Both the position numbers and the translations under genes were made by a program. Below, in pieces: positions 35,943-44,313 of a stretch of DNA of 64,000 nt. The DNA is from an uncultured Mycobacteriaceae bacterium. GTDB lineage: Bacteria; Actinomycetota; Actinomycetes; Mycobacteriales; Mycobacteriaceae. The stretch spans positions 1 to 64,000 of the forward strand of contig CADEGF010000010.1 of NCBI GenBank assembly GCA_902826815.1, written 5' to 3'. The notes under the pieces were generated by a model. It did no database searches. It was not told where the DNA came from and worked only from the letters and a program-made list of their open reading frames with translations. Positions within the stretch are counted from its first letter, which is position 1. Each line of letters starts with the position of its first letter.

Positions 35943-37477
35943 GCCTTGTCCGCAGGCAACAGGTCCTCGGGCCGGTCATCGAACACCGTGCTACCGATGC
36001 GGGCATACCGCTGCGGGCTCGTCTTCTTCCAGATCGCAGCCACCGCAAGCGATCCGAACAGCAGGAACGCAACGATCCACGGAATGGCCTTGAAGAACAA
36101 CGTCTCCGACGCAGCGCCTGCAGCCGCGGTCATATTCGACGCCATCAGATAGATCACGAAAAGCATTCCGAACCCGCCGATCAGAGGCGCCACAAGGGTG
36201 CGCCACCAGTTCGCGGTCTCGGGATGCTCCTTCTTGACATGGAAGTACACGATCGTCGAGATCGACGACATCGTCTGCACGATCAACAGGCACAGCGTCG
36301 CCAGAATCGCCACAAGGACGAAGAGCACAGCGTAGGGATCGCTGCCCGACACCGCGCAGATCACCAGCAGCACACCGGCGAACGCGCTCTGGGTCAGCGA
36401 CGCGATCCACGGTGAGGCGTGCCGATGGTGCGCTCCACCCAACCGGTGCCACAGCAGCCTGTCACGACCGAACGCGAACAGGTAGCGCGCCGCGGAGTTG
36501 TGAATCGCCAGCGCGCACGCGAACGATCCACCGAGCACCAGCCACTCGAACACGGTGACCGCCCACGGGCCGAGATAATCCCTGGCGGGCGAATACAGCA
36601 GCTCGAACGGGGTGGCACTGGCCGCCAGTTCGACGGACTTCTCCGGCCCGTTGCCGACGATGACGCCCCATGACACGAACGTGTAGAACACCCCGATGCC
36701 GATCACCGCGATCATGGTCGCCCGCGGCACGATCTTCTTGGGATCCTTGGATTCCTCGCCGTAGATGGCGGTGGACTCGAAGCCCACCCACGACCAGAAC
36801 GCCATGAGTAGCCCGAGCCCGATGACACCGCCTGCCACCCCGTTGGTGCTCAACGCGCTGGCCGGGTTCAGCGATGCGAAGCTCATCCCCTCCGGGTGGT
36901 GAAGCAGCGATGCGACCGCAAGGAGCGCAAGGATCGCGATCTCGCAGACCAGCACGACACCAAGCACTTTGGCGGCCACCGAGATGTCGAAGTGGGACAG
37001 CGCTGCGATCACCACCAGGCAGACCGCCGCGTACACCTCCCACGGCAGGTCGATCCCCAATTGCTCGCCGAACGCCTGTTTGGAGAAGGCCGCGAAGATC
37101 CCGATCAGGCCCGCCTCCATGGTCATGTAGGTGAACATGGTCATCACACCCGCCGCCAGGCCGGGGATCTTCGACCATCCGCGGGAGACGAACGTGTAGA
37201 ACGCGCCCGCGGCGGTGATATGGCGCGCCAGCGCCACGAAGCCGACGCTGAACACCGTGAGTACCACCGTGGCGATGATGAAGCCCGCAGGGGCACCGAG
37301 GCCGTTGCCGAAGCCCACCGCCACCGGCAGGTTACCGGTCATCGCCGTGATCGGCGCCGAGAACGCCACCACCATGAAGACCACGCCGACGAGGCCGATC
37401 GCTCCACGTCGAAGTGTCGTGCGACCCGCGTCGGAGTCTGCCGCAGCCGGCGCCGCGGGTGCTGAATTCACGGCCAT
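35939..37477 (-). CDS. APC superfamily amino acid/amine permease
   Basis: A 512-residue transporter with about twelve membrane segments and the APC start GAIGLVGVVFMVVAFSAPITAM, which carries the helix-1 unwound region. FWSWVGFESTAIYGEE in helix 6 is typical of the amino acid/polyamine group. The C-terminus is hydrophilic. It probably brings in the amine or amino acid that the GS-like ligases use, as PuuP does for putrescine. Its upstream region holds motif copy C, and GGAAGG precedes the ATG. Confidence 0.88.
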   Translation of the reverse strand: MAVNSAPAAPAAADSDAGRTTLRRGAIGLVGVVFMVVAFSAPITAMTGNLPVAVGFGNGLGAPAGFIIATVVLTVFSVGFVALARHITAAGAFYTFVSRGWSKIPGLAAGVMTMFTYMTMEAGLIGIFAAFSKQAFGEQLGIDLPWEVYAAVCLVVIAALSHFDISVAAKVLGVVLVCEIAILALLAVASLLHHPEGMSFASLNPASALSTNGVAGGVIGLGLLMAFWSWVGFESTAIYGEESKDPKKIVPRATMIAVIGIGVFYTFVSWGVIVGNGPEKSVELAASATPFELLYSPARDYLGPWAVTVFEWLVLGGSFACALAIHNSAARYLFAFGRDRLLWHRLGGAHHRHASPWIASLTQSAFAGVLLVICAVSGSDPYAVLFVLVAILATLCLLIVQTMSSISTIVYFHVKKEHPETANWWRTLVAPLIGGFGMLFVIYLMASNMTAAAGAASETLFFKAIPWIVAFLLFGSLAVAAIWKKTSPQRYARIGSTVFDDRPEDLLPADKA

Positions 37478-37543
37478 GGAGGCCTTCCTTTCCTGTGGGC
37501 AACGTGATGTGCGTTACTCGTGACGGAAGCGTAAGACCCTAAA

Positions 37544-37567
37544 GAACTAAAAACAAGACCTATAGAC
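37544..37567 (-). promoter_or_regulatory. Locus-wide 24-nt motif, copy C (permease promoter)
   Basis: Read on the minus strand this copy starts GTCTATAGGTC and ends TTTTTAGTTC, 66 bp upstream of the permease ATG. It aligns without gaps with copies A and B. A further AAGACC at 37533-37538 may be an extra half-site. Confidence 0.6.
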
Positions 37568-37621
37568 CAAATAGGAACGGACGTGACACATTGTTAACGG
37601 GCGAAAGCACCATGCCCGCGG

Positions 37622-38227
37622 CTAAGTCGCCCCCGTCGATCTACCTGTGACGATCCGAAAGGCTCGATTCAGCCTGTTGCGCATGTATTCCGGCGACTCG
37701 TCGTCGACTTCTGGGTCGAAGTGGCCGTGCCTGTCCAACACATCCAGGTAAGTCGCCGCGAGCACCGCAGACCACAGTTTCAGCCCCTGCTGGACGCGGG
37801 TGTCTTCCGGGGGCGCCTCGAAGCGATCGGCGAGCACGGTCGTGAGCATCTCGACACGCTGGGCGCCCACCTTCTTCTGTAGGTCGGCCGACGAGATGAT
37901 CGCCTTGCTCATGTTGCGCATGCGTTCTGCGGAAACCGGACCAGTGCCGACGATGATGTCGGCGACGACTTCTGAATGTGCCGCCATCAGCGCTTCGACT
38001 ATCGGCGTCTGCGGGTCGACTTCGGCCAATGCGTTCGCAACGATGACCAGCATGTCCCGTGCGACACCGAGCACGATCGCATCCTTGGTTCCGAGGACGC
38101 TCTCGACCTCGTCGGCCGGAATGCCGGTGGCCTCGGCGATCTGCGCCATCGACGTGCCGTCAAACCCTCGCTCCGCCAACAGGGCCAACGCGATATCGGC
38201 GGCTTCGCGACCGGCCTGGTCGTCCAT
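37622..38227 (-). CDS. TetR-like transcriptional regulator
   Basis: A 201-residue TetR-like protein. The helix-turn-helix (FDGTSMAQIAEATGIPADEVESVL, about residues 22-45) lacks the usual aromatic FxxK end, so it is a diverged member. The remainder is helical with a charged C-terminus. It lies upstream of the permease on the same strand (144 bp gap with motif C) and is divergent from the orphan binding-protein gene at 38342. Either neighbour could be its target. Confidence 0.75.
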   Translation of the reverse strand: MDDQAGREAADIALALLAERGFDGTSMAQIAEATGIPADEVESVLGTKDAIVLGVARDMLVIVANALAEVDPQTPIVEALMAAHSEVVADIIVGTGPVSAERMRNMSKAIISSADLQKKVGAQRVEMLTTVLADRFEAPPEDTRVQQGLKLWSAVLAATYLDVLDRHGHFDPEVDDESPEYMRNRLNRAFRIVTGRSTGAT

Positions 38228-38285
38228 CGTCGGACGGTATCACTTCTGACGTGCACAAATGCCGCGAATTCACCCCAATGAAAGG

Positions 38286-38310
38286 ACGTGGCGGTAGGGT
38301 TCCGCCACGT
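38286..38310. repeat. Perfect 9-bp inverted repeat in the leader of the orphan binding-protein gene
   Basis: ACGTGGCGG (38286-38294) and CCGCCACGT (38302-38310) flank TAGGGTT, 31 bp upstream of the ATG at 38342. With no T-run it is unlikely to terminate. It could be an operator for the divergent TetR-like gene product or a stem in the 5' leader. Confidence 0.6.
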
Positions 38311-38341
38311 TGGCTTCGCCCTCCCATCGGAAGGTTTGGCA

Positions 38342-39472
38342 ATGACCAGATCACGGCTCCTCGCAGCCACCGCCGCATCCGTCCTCGTCGTCACAGGATT
38401 GGTCGCATGTGCTCCGCCCGAGAAGAAGGACGAGGGCAGCCAGACCGAGTCCGGCGTGAACGCCAGGGAGGCCACATCGGCGGCCGACTTCGGCGGAATG
38501 GACGGCCTTGTCGAGGCCGCGAAGGCCGAGAAAGAGCTCAATGTGATTGCGCTGCCGCCGGATTGGGCCAACTACAAGGAGATCATCGACACCTTCTCAA
38601 GCAAGTACGGCATCAAGGTCAACTCCGCGCAGCCTGACGCCAACAGCCAGGACGAAATCAACGCCGCCAACCAGCAGAAGGGCAAGAGCTCCGCGCCCGA
38701 TGTGTTCGACCTCGGCCAGGCGATCGCGTTGGCGAACACCAACCTGTTCGCGCCGTACAAGGTCGAGAAGTTCGACGACATCCCTGCGCAGTTCAAGGAT
38801 CCGGACGGCACCTGGGTCAACGACTATGGCGGCTACACGTCCATCGGTTACGACTCGGCGAAGGTGCCGGAAGTGACCGCGGTCGCCGATCTGCTCAAGC
38901 CTGAGTTCAAGGGCAAGGTCGCCCTCAACGGCGATCCCACGACCGCCAGCGCCGCCGCGAACGGGGTGCTGATGACCGCGCTCGCCAACGGCGGGTCGGT
39001 GGACGACATCGCTCCCGGCGTCAACTTCTTCGTGAAACTCAAGGAGGCGGGCAACTTCGTACCCGTCGACCCGACGCCTGCGACCATCGAGTCCGGTCAG
39101 ACGCCTGTCGTCATCGACTGGGACTACCTGAATGCGGCCGAGACCAAGAAGATCCCGACCTGGAAGGTGTTCGTGCCAAACGATGCACTCGTCGGCGGCT
39201 ACTACTTCCAGGCGATCAACAAAGACGGTCCGCACCCCGCGGCGGCGCGGCTCTGGCAGGAGTTCCTCTACAGCGACGAGGGCCAGAACCTCTTCCTGAA
39301 GGGCCTCGCCCGACCGGTGCTCGCGGACGCGATGGAGAAGGCAGGCACCGTCGACAAGACGCTGCTCGATGCGCTGCCCAAGGTCGACGGGACACCCGTG
39401 ATTCCGACCGACGAGCAGAGCAAGAAGATGGCGGACTACCTCGGGGCCAACTGGTCCAAGGTGATCAGCTGA
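38342..39472 (+). CDS. Orphan ABC substrate-binding lipoprotein (spermidine/putrescine-Fe3+ type)
   Basis: A 376-residue extracellular binding protein with a lipoprotein signal (lipobox LVAC, Cys about residue 23), then the class D/F binder pattern: VIALPPDWANYKEIIDTF, DVFDLGQAIAL and the hinge segment GYTSIGYDSAKV. ATG 38342 follows GGAAGG; an upstream in-frame GTG runs through the leader hairpin. No permease or ATPase gene accompanies it, so it must share another transporter, such as the FbpB-type one at 10.6-14.7 kb or a distant one. Its end overlaps the convergent oxidoreductase by 8 bp. Confidence 0.88.
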   Translation: MTRSRLLAATAASVLVVTGLVACAPPEKKDEGSQTESGVNAREATSAADFGGMDGLVEAAKAEKELNVIALPPDWANYKEIIDTFSSKYGIKVNSAQPDANSQDEINAANQQKGKSSAPDVFDLGQAIALANTNLFAPYKVEKFDDIPAQFKDPDGTWVNDYGGYTSIGYDSAKVPEVTAVADLLKPEFKGKVALNGDPTTASAAANGVLMTALANGGSVDDIAPGVNFFVKLKEAGNFVPVDPTPATIESGQTPVVIDWDYLNAAETKKIPTWKVFVPNDALVGGYYFQAINKDGPHPAAARLWQEFLYSDEGQNLFLKGLARPVLADAMEKAGTVDKTLLDALPKVDGTPVIPTDEQSKKMADYLGANWSKVIS

Positions 39473-40829
39473 TCCGGACGTCCTGCCGGGTCAGCTCGGC
39501 CTGGACCGCGGAGATGTCGACGTCGTCGAGTGGGCGGTCGGCGCGGATGGACAGCGCGGCCGCGATACCGGCGCCCTGACCGGTGACGGCGCAGCAGGAC
39601 ATGTTGCGGGTCGCCGCGTGGGCGATGCGGTCCCCTCCAGTGGCGCGCCCTGCGACGATCAGCTGCCTGACTGCTTGCGGCAGCAGTGACCGGTACGGGA
39701 TCTGCAGGTAACGCCCGGTCGTCGGCAGCACCAGCACCCCGTAGCCGTCGATGAACTCGGGGTAGATGCCGATGCTGTCGTCGAACCGGCCCTGCTCGCG
39801 TACGTCGGCCTCGGTCAGGTTGTAGACCGCGTCGATCTTGCGTGTGTCTCGGATGCCGATGGTCATCCCGAAGTTCCGCAGGCGGGCCGCCTCGCAACCG
39901 GGTGTGTAGCGGCGCAGCGCCTCGATGGCGAGCATGGCTTGCCTGCGGCCCTCGATCTCGTAGCGGGTCAGGCTGTCGGGATCGGTGCCGTCACATCCGG
40001 CGAGGTGAACCAGGTTCATGTAGGTCAGTTCGCCGGTGTCGTGCATCGCACCCCAGGTGCCGCCGATGGTGTTGAGGTGGTCAGGGAGCAGGCCGTCGGC
40101 GATGGCCTTCGCGAACGGCTTGCCGAGGTAGGGCGAGTAGAGGTCGGCGTCCTTCTCGTCGGTATCGGCGGCGAATTCGCCTGCCGCCCAGTCGCGGTAC
40201 GTCTGTGGGTCCTCGGCGACGCCGGCGAGAAACGCCGCCTTGTCGACGCCTGCGAGGTGAAACATCACCGAGGCCGCCATCATCTCTTCCACCGGTGTCT
40301 TGTGCACAGGCGCCCCCGCCCGGGTGGCCACGTCGGCGTCACCGGTGGCGTCCACGACCCGGCGGGCCAAGATCGCCTCCCTGCCGGCCTTCGACTCGGT
40401 GACGATGCCGATGATCGTGTCGCCGTCCATCAGGGGTGCGACGAACTGGCGGTGCAGCATCGCGTGGATGCCCGCCTCCTCGACGAGGCGGTCGGCGACC
40501 AGCTTGAAGCCCTCCGAGTCGAGTTCGTAGGACAACGACTGGCTTTCGGGCACCGCTGCGCCCATCTCCTTGGCGCGTCGCTCGAACTCCCACCCGATGC
40601 CGCCGGCTTCGACGGTCTGCTCGCGGCGGTACCAGGCGAAGCCCTCGACGCCGACGGCGGTGATGTTGCCTCCGAAGCAGCCGAATCGCTCGACAAGGGC
40701 CACTTGCACACCGGTTCGCGCGGCCGCCAACGCGGCGGCCAGACCGCCGGGACCCGATCCGACGACCAGCACGTCGGTTTCGTGGATGACGTCGATCTCG
40801 CGGCTGGGTTCGGTGACGCGGGCAGGCAT
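39465..40829 (-). CDS. FAD-dependent oxidoreductase (FAD_oxidored type)
   Basis: A 454-residue flavoprotein. The dinucleotide motif VVGSGPGGLAAALAAARTG is near residues 22-40 and is followed by FGCFGGN; DATGDADVATRAG closes the FAD site. This group (PF12831-like) oxidises or reduces small organic substrates; several sit in sugar-acid and amine loci. ATG 40829 lacks a ribosome site but has TAAGAT about 8 bases upstream, so leaderless transcription is possible. The in-frame extension to 40913 has no support. Confidence 0.8.
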   Translation of the reverse strand: MPARVTEPSREIDVIHETDVLVVGSGPGGLAAALAAARTGVQVALVERFGCFGGNITAVGVEGFAWYRREQTVEAGGIGWEFERRAKEMGAAVPESQSLSYELDSEGFKLVADRLVEEAGIHAMLHRQFVAPLMDGDTIIGIVTESKAGREAILARRVVDATGDADVATRAGAPVHKTPVEEMMAASVMFHLAGVDKAAFLAGVAEDPQTYRDWAAGEFAADTDEKDADLYSPYLGKPFAKAIADGLLPDHLNTIGGTWGAMHDTGELTYMNLVHLAGCDGTDPDSLTRYEIEGRRQAMLAIEALRRYTPGCEAARLRNFGMTIGIRDTRKIDAVYNLTEADVREQGRFDDSIGIYPEFIDGYGVLVLPTTGRYLQIPYRSLLPQAVRQLIVAGRATGGDRIAHAATRNMSCCAVTGQGAGIAAALSIRADRPLDDVDISAVQAELTRQDVRIS

Positions 40830-41015
40830 GGCGCGGAATCTTAAACCCCGCAGATGGCCATCGAACAGCGGGTGTACGGGGCGAGCATGAGCCGGCAGCT
40901 GGACGCACTGCATGTACGCCCTGCATGTACGCCCGGTTGTTGTCGTCGGCCAGTGCCTCGGGCGGCTGTAGTACTCGGCTGGAATTCCTCCGCTCGGCGA
41001 CCGCTTGGATCACTT

Positions 41016-41031
41016 TTTGCGATGTAGCAAA
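41016..41031. repeat. Small dyad TTTGC-N6-GCAAA
   Basis: A perfect 5-bp dyad at 41016-41020 and 41027-41031, in the otherwise featureless stretch between the FAD oxidoreductase start and the FMO remnant. It could be an operator; its short arms make chance possible. Confidence 0.3.
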
Positions 41032-41115
41032 TCGAGTTTATGAGTTGTACGGATGCCAATGGCGGCTGAATCATGGAATGGGCGAGGGAGCCTGCTTTGA
41101 GCACTGGAGGATGAG

Positions 41116-41358
41116 ATGCCGAGCCAAGAGATCGAGGTTCTCAACGTCGACCCCGACGGATTCGCCACGAAGGAACAGGTCGCGGATTACCCCGTCGCCT
41201 ACTCGGAGAAAATCGACGTACCGATTCGTACCGGTGTGCAGGTGACCTCGGTGTGGAAGAACATCGGTCGTCCTCGTCCTCGTCGTCGCCGCGGGATCCT
41301 CGGGGAAAATTCAACCAAGGAAGCAGGATCAGATGAACCAACCAACACCGGTGTCTGA
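41116..41358 (+). pseudogene. Remnant of a flavin monooxygenase
   Basis: An 80-codon open frame behind a clear GGAGG (41106-41110). Residues 5-50 (VLNVDPDGFATKEQVADYPV, then AYSEKIDVPIRTGVQVTSV) resemble the internal segment of mycobacterial FAD/NADPH monooxygenases that follows the first FAD motif. Both the N-terminal FAD motif and all later domains are missing. After about residue 52 the sequence turns arginine-rich and unrelated, overlapping the permease start at 41333. It is best read as a gene fossil; expression of a short peptide is possible. Confidence 0.6.
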
Positions 41359-42749
41359 ACCCGTCGAGCGGCGAACCATCGACCACGTGCCCCTCGACGA
41401 ACGTCACGGTCGGGCCCGCGATCTGTTCACGGTCTGGTTCGGATCCAACATAATGCTGCTGACCATCATCACCGGTGCACTGGCCACCACGGTGTTCGGG
41501 CAGCCGCTGTGGTCAGGTGCGCTCGCCGTCGTATTGGGCAATGTCATCGGGGCCGTGGTGATGGCACTGCATGCGGCCCAGGGCCCGCAGATGGGTGTCC
41601 CCCAGATGCTGCAGACACGCGCGCAGTTCGGCTCGTACGGCAGTCTTCTTGTGGTCGTCCTGGTGATCTTCATGTATCTCGGCTTCTTCGCATCCAACGC
41701 TGTGCTCGGTGGCCAGGCGTTTGCCAAAGTCACCGGGGTTCCGACGAACTGGTCGATCATGATCATCGGAATCATCAGCGTGATCGCCACGATCATCGGA
41801 TATCGCCTCATCCACCGTGTGACCGCTTTCCTGTCCGTCGTCGCGGGCATCGCCCTGATCGTCGCCTTCGTCTGGATGGTCTTTGTCAACGAGGTTCCCG
41901 CAGGCACGTGGCACACAGACGGATTCGGGGTTGGCGGGTTTCATGTCCACGCTCTCGGTGGCGGCACTGTGGCAGATCGCGTACGCACCATACGTTTCGG
42001 ACTACACCAGGTACATGCCGAAGGACACCGGTCGCCGTGCGGCGTTCTGGGGCACCTACTCGGGGTGTGTCCTCGGCTCGGTACTGCCGATGCTGCTCGG
42101 CGTACTGGTGGGCGCCGCACTGCCGAACGACGACACCCTGGATGGGCTTTCGACGTTGACCCGCGGCGTGAGCACCGGAGTGTTCGCGATCTTTGCGCTC
42201 GGGATCACCGCCACCAACGCGATGAACCTCTACTGCGGTTCGCTATCCACCATCACCGTCGGACAGAACCTGTTCACCCGATGGAAGCCTGCGGCCATGA
42301 GCCGGGCGGTCACCGCCGTGGTGCTGTTCGTGATCGCGATCATCCCGGCACTCGTCAGCGCTGCGGACTTCCTTGCCAACTACGCGAACTTCCTCGCCCT
42401 GCTGTTGTGCGTCCTGATCCCCTGGACCGCTGTCAACCTCGTCGACTACTACCTGCTGCGCCACGGCGTCTACGACATCGAGGCATTGTTTCAACAGGAC
42501 GGCGGGCGGTACGGAAAGTTCAACTGGGTGGCCATCGCCTGCTATTTCATCGGCATCCTGATCCAGATCCCATTCCTGTCTACCGCGATGTTCACCGGTT
42601 TCGCGGCTGAAGCCATTGGTGGCGTTGATATCTCGTGGATCGTCGGGCTGGCCGTTATCTGTCCGCTGTACTACGTATGGATGCGGTCCACGATGTCGGG
42701 TTCGGAACTCGTGCCTGCCTCGCTGCCTCGGGACACCACGACCGCATGA
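41333..42749 (+). pseudogene. NCS1-family nucleobase/cation permease, frameshifted
   Basis: Two overlapping frames together make one NCS1 (cytosine/purine/allantoin-type) permease. The first covers the start to about 41940 (LFTVWFGSNIMLLTIITGAL, then GTWHTDGFGVGG). The second resumes in another frame with GFMSTLSVAALWQIAYAPYV and runs to 42749 (YTRYMPKDTG, then NLVDYYLLRHGVYDI). Joined, the length (about 470 residues) and all twelve segments are normal. A one-base change near 41925-41945 explains it. Either a recent mutation or a sequencing error is likely, because both halves are otherwise well preserved. The stop overlaps the GMC gene by ATGA. Confidence 0.8.
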
Positions 42750-44302
42750 CCGTTGACTACGTCGTCGTCGGCGGCGGGACGGCGGGTTGTATCGTCGCGT
42801 CCCGGCTCTCCGAGGACCCCGACGTCACGGTCACCGTCATCGAGGCCGGTCCTTCCGACGAACACGAGCCGCGCGCTCGTGACATCCGACGGTGGCCAGA
42901 GATGCTGGAGAGCGAGTACGACCTCGACTACCGCAGCGTGCCCCAGGCGCGCGGCAACTCGGGTATCCGTCAGGCTCGAATGCGCATTCTTGGCGGCTGC
43001 TCGACGGCCAACACCATGATCACCTGGCGGCCGCTGCCTGCCGATCTCGACGAATGGGCCGCCTGCGGCGTCACTGGCTGGGACACCCGATCGGTGCACG
43101 ATGCCTTCGCCCGCGTGCTGGCCCCGGTGCAACCAGTGGCGGACAAGGACCGCAATCCGTACGTCGCCGACGTCGTGGATTCGGCACAACGGACATTGGG
43201 ACTACCCGCCCGAAGGACGTGGAATTCCGATCCGGACTTCGCTGCCACCGGGGTGGGAGCCGGTTTCTTCGAGATCGGGTACACGCCGGAAACCCATCTG
43301 CGGTCCGCGACGTCCGTCCATTACCTTCACGACGCGATCCGCAGCCGGCCCAACCTGGTGGTCGAGCACGGTCAGCACGCCCAACGGATACTGATCGAGG
43401 GTGGTGCAGCCATCGGTGTGCGCACCCGCGACGATCAGGGTGTTGAGGTCGAATTCCGTGCCGCCCGCGAAGTCATCGTGTGCTGCGGTGCCATCGATTC
43501 GCCAAAGCTGTTGCAAATTTCGGGCATCGGACCCGCGGATGTGCTCGACGCGGCCGGTGTCCGCACTGTGGTGTCATCGCCCGGTGTCGGCGAGAACCTG
43601 ATGGATCACGCTGAAGGGCTGATCGTGTGGGAGGCCGCCGCCGATGTCCCTGACACCTGTGCGACGGGGTGGGACGCCGGGGCCGCCGTGCGGCTCTTCG
43701 ACGACAGTCCGGCACGACCCGACGTATTGATGCACTTCCCCGTCGAAGCGGTCGCCGACCACGCCATCGCACGCGGCGTAGAGATGCCCGAGCGCATCGT
43801 GTCGATCGCGCCCAATGTGGCCAAGCCGCACAGCCGCGGACGCATCTGGATCACCTCGGCAGACCCGGCCGACCCCCCCTCGATCGATTACCGGTACTTC
43901 ACCGACCCCGACGGCCACGACGAAGCGATATTGATCGCAGGCATCCGATTGGCCCGACGCATCGCTGAGACCGAGCCGATGGCCGATTGGATTGTGCAGG
44001 AGGTCTTTCCCGGGCCGCAAGCGCAGTCCGACGAATATTTGTCCGAGGCGCTGCGCGCGACGCACCAGACCGTCTATCACGTCTGCGGAACGTGCCGAAT
44101 GGGTGCGGATGACGATCCGATGGCGGTATGCGACTCCCGTTTGAGGGTGCGCGGCGTGGATGGTCTCCGAATCGTTGACGCCTCTGTGTTTCCGACGATC
44201 CCGTCGGTGAACCCGGTCGGCACCATCATGGCGGTGGCAGAACATGCCAGCGCCCTGCTGCTGGCAGATCAAGCGGCCCGCGTAGGCGCGGATCGCTCCT
44301 GA
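42746..44302 (+). CDS. GMC-family FAD oxidoreductase
   Basis: A 518-residue glucose-methanol-choline oxidoreductase. The FAD motif GGGTAG is at residues 9-14, ILGGCSTANTMITWR is the GMC signature 1 region, and AIDSPKLLQISGIGP is signature 2. The active-site pair is His in TVYHVCGTCRMG and Asn in SVNPVGTI near the C-terminus. It oxidises an alcohol with oxygen or another acceptor. It is coupled by ATGA to the NCS1 permease and followed by an amidohydrolase, suggesting uptake and breakdown of an N-containing alcohol such as a choline-like or heterocyclic compound. Confidence 0.9.
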   Translation: MTVDYVVVGGGTAGCIVASRLSEDPDVTVTVIEAGPSDEHEPRARDIRRWPEMLESEYDLDYRSVPQARGNSGIRQARMRILGGCSTANTMITWRPLPADLDEWAACGVTGWDTRSVHDAFARVLAPVQPVADKDRNPYVADVVDSAQRTLGLPARRTWNSDPDFAATGVGAGFFEIGYTPETHLRSATSVHYLHDAIRSRPNLVVEHGQHAQRILIEGGAAIGVRTRDDQGVEVEFRAAREVIVCCGAIDSPKLLQISGIGPADVLDAAGVRTVVSSPGVGENLMDHAEGLIVWEAAADVPDTCATGWDAGAAVRLFDDSPARPDVLMHFPVEAVADHAIARGVEMPERIVSIAPNVAKPHSRGRIWITSADPADPPSIDYRYFTDPDGHDEAILIAGIRLARRIAETEPMADWIVQEVFPGPQAQSDEYLSEALRATHQTVYHVCGTCRMGADDDPMAVCDSRLRVRGVDGLRIVDASVFPTIPSVNPVGTIMAVAEHASALLLADQAARVGADRS

Positions 44303-44313
44303 AAGGTTCCGTC

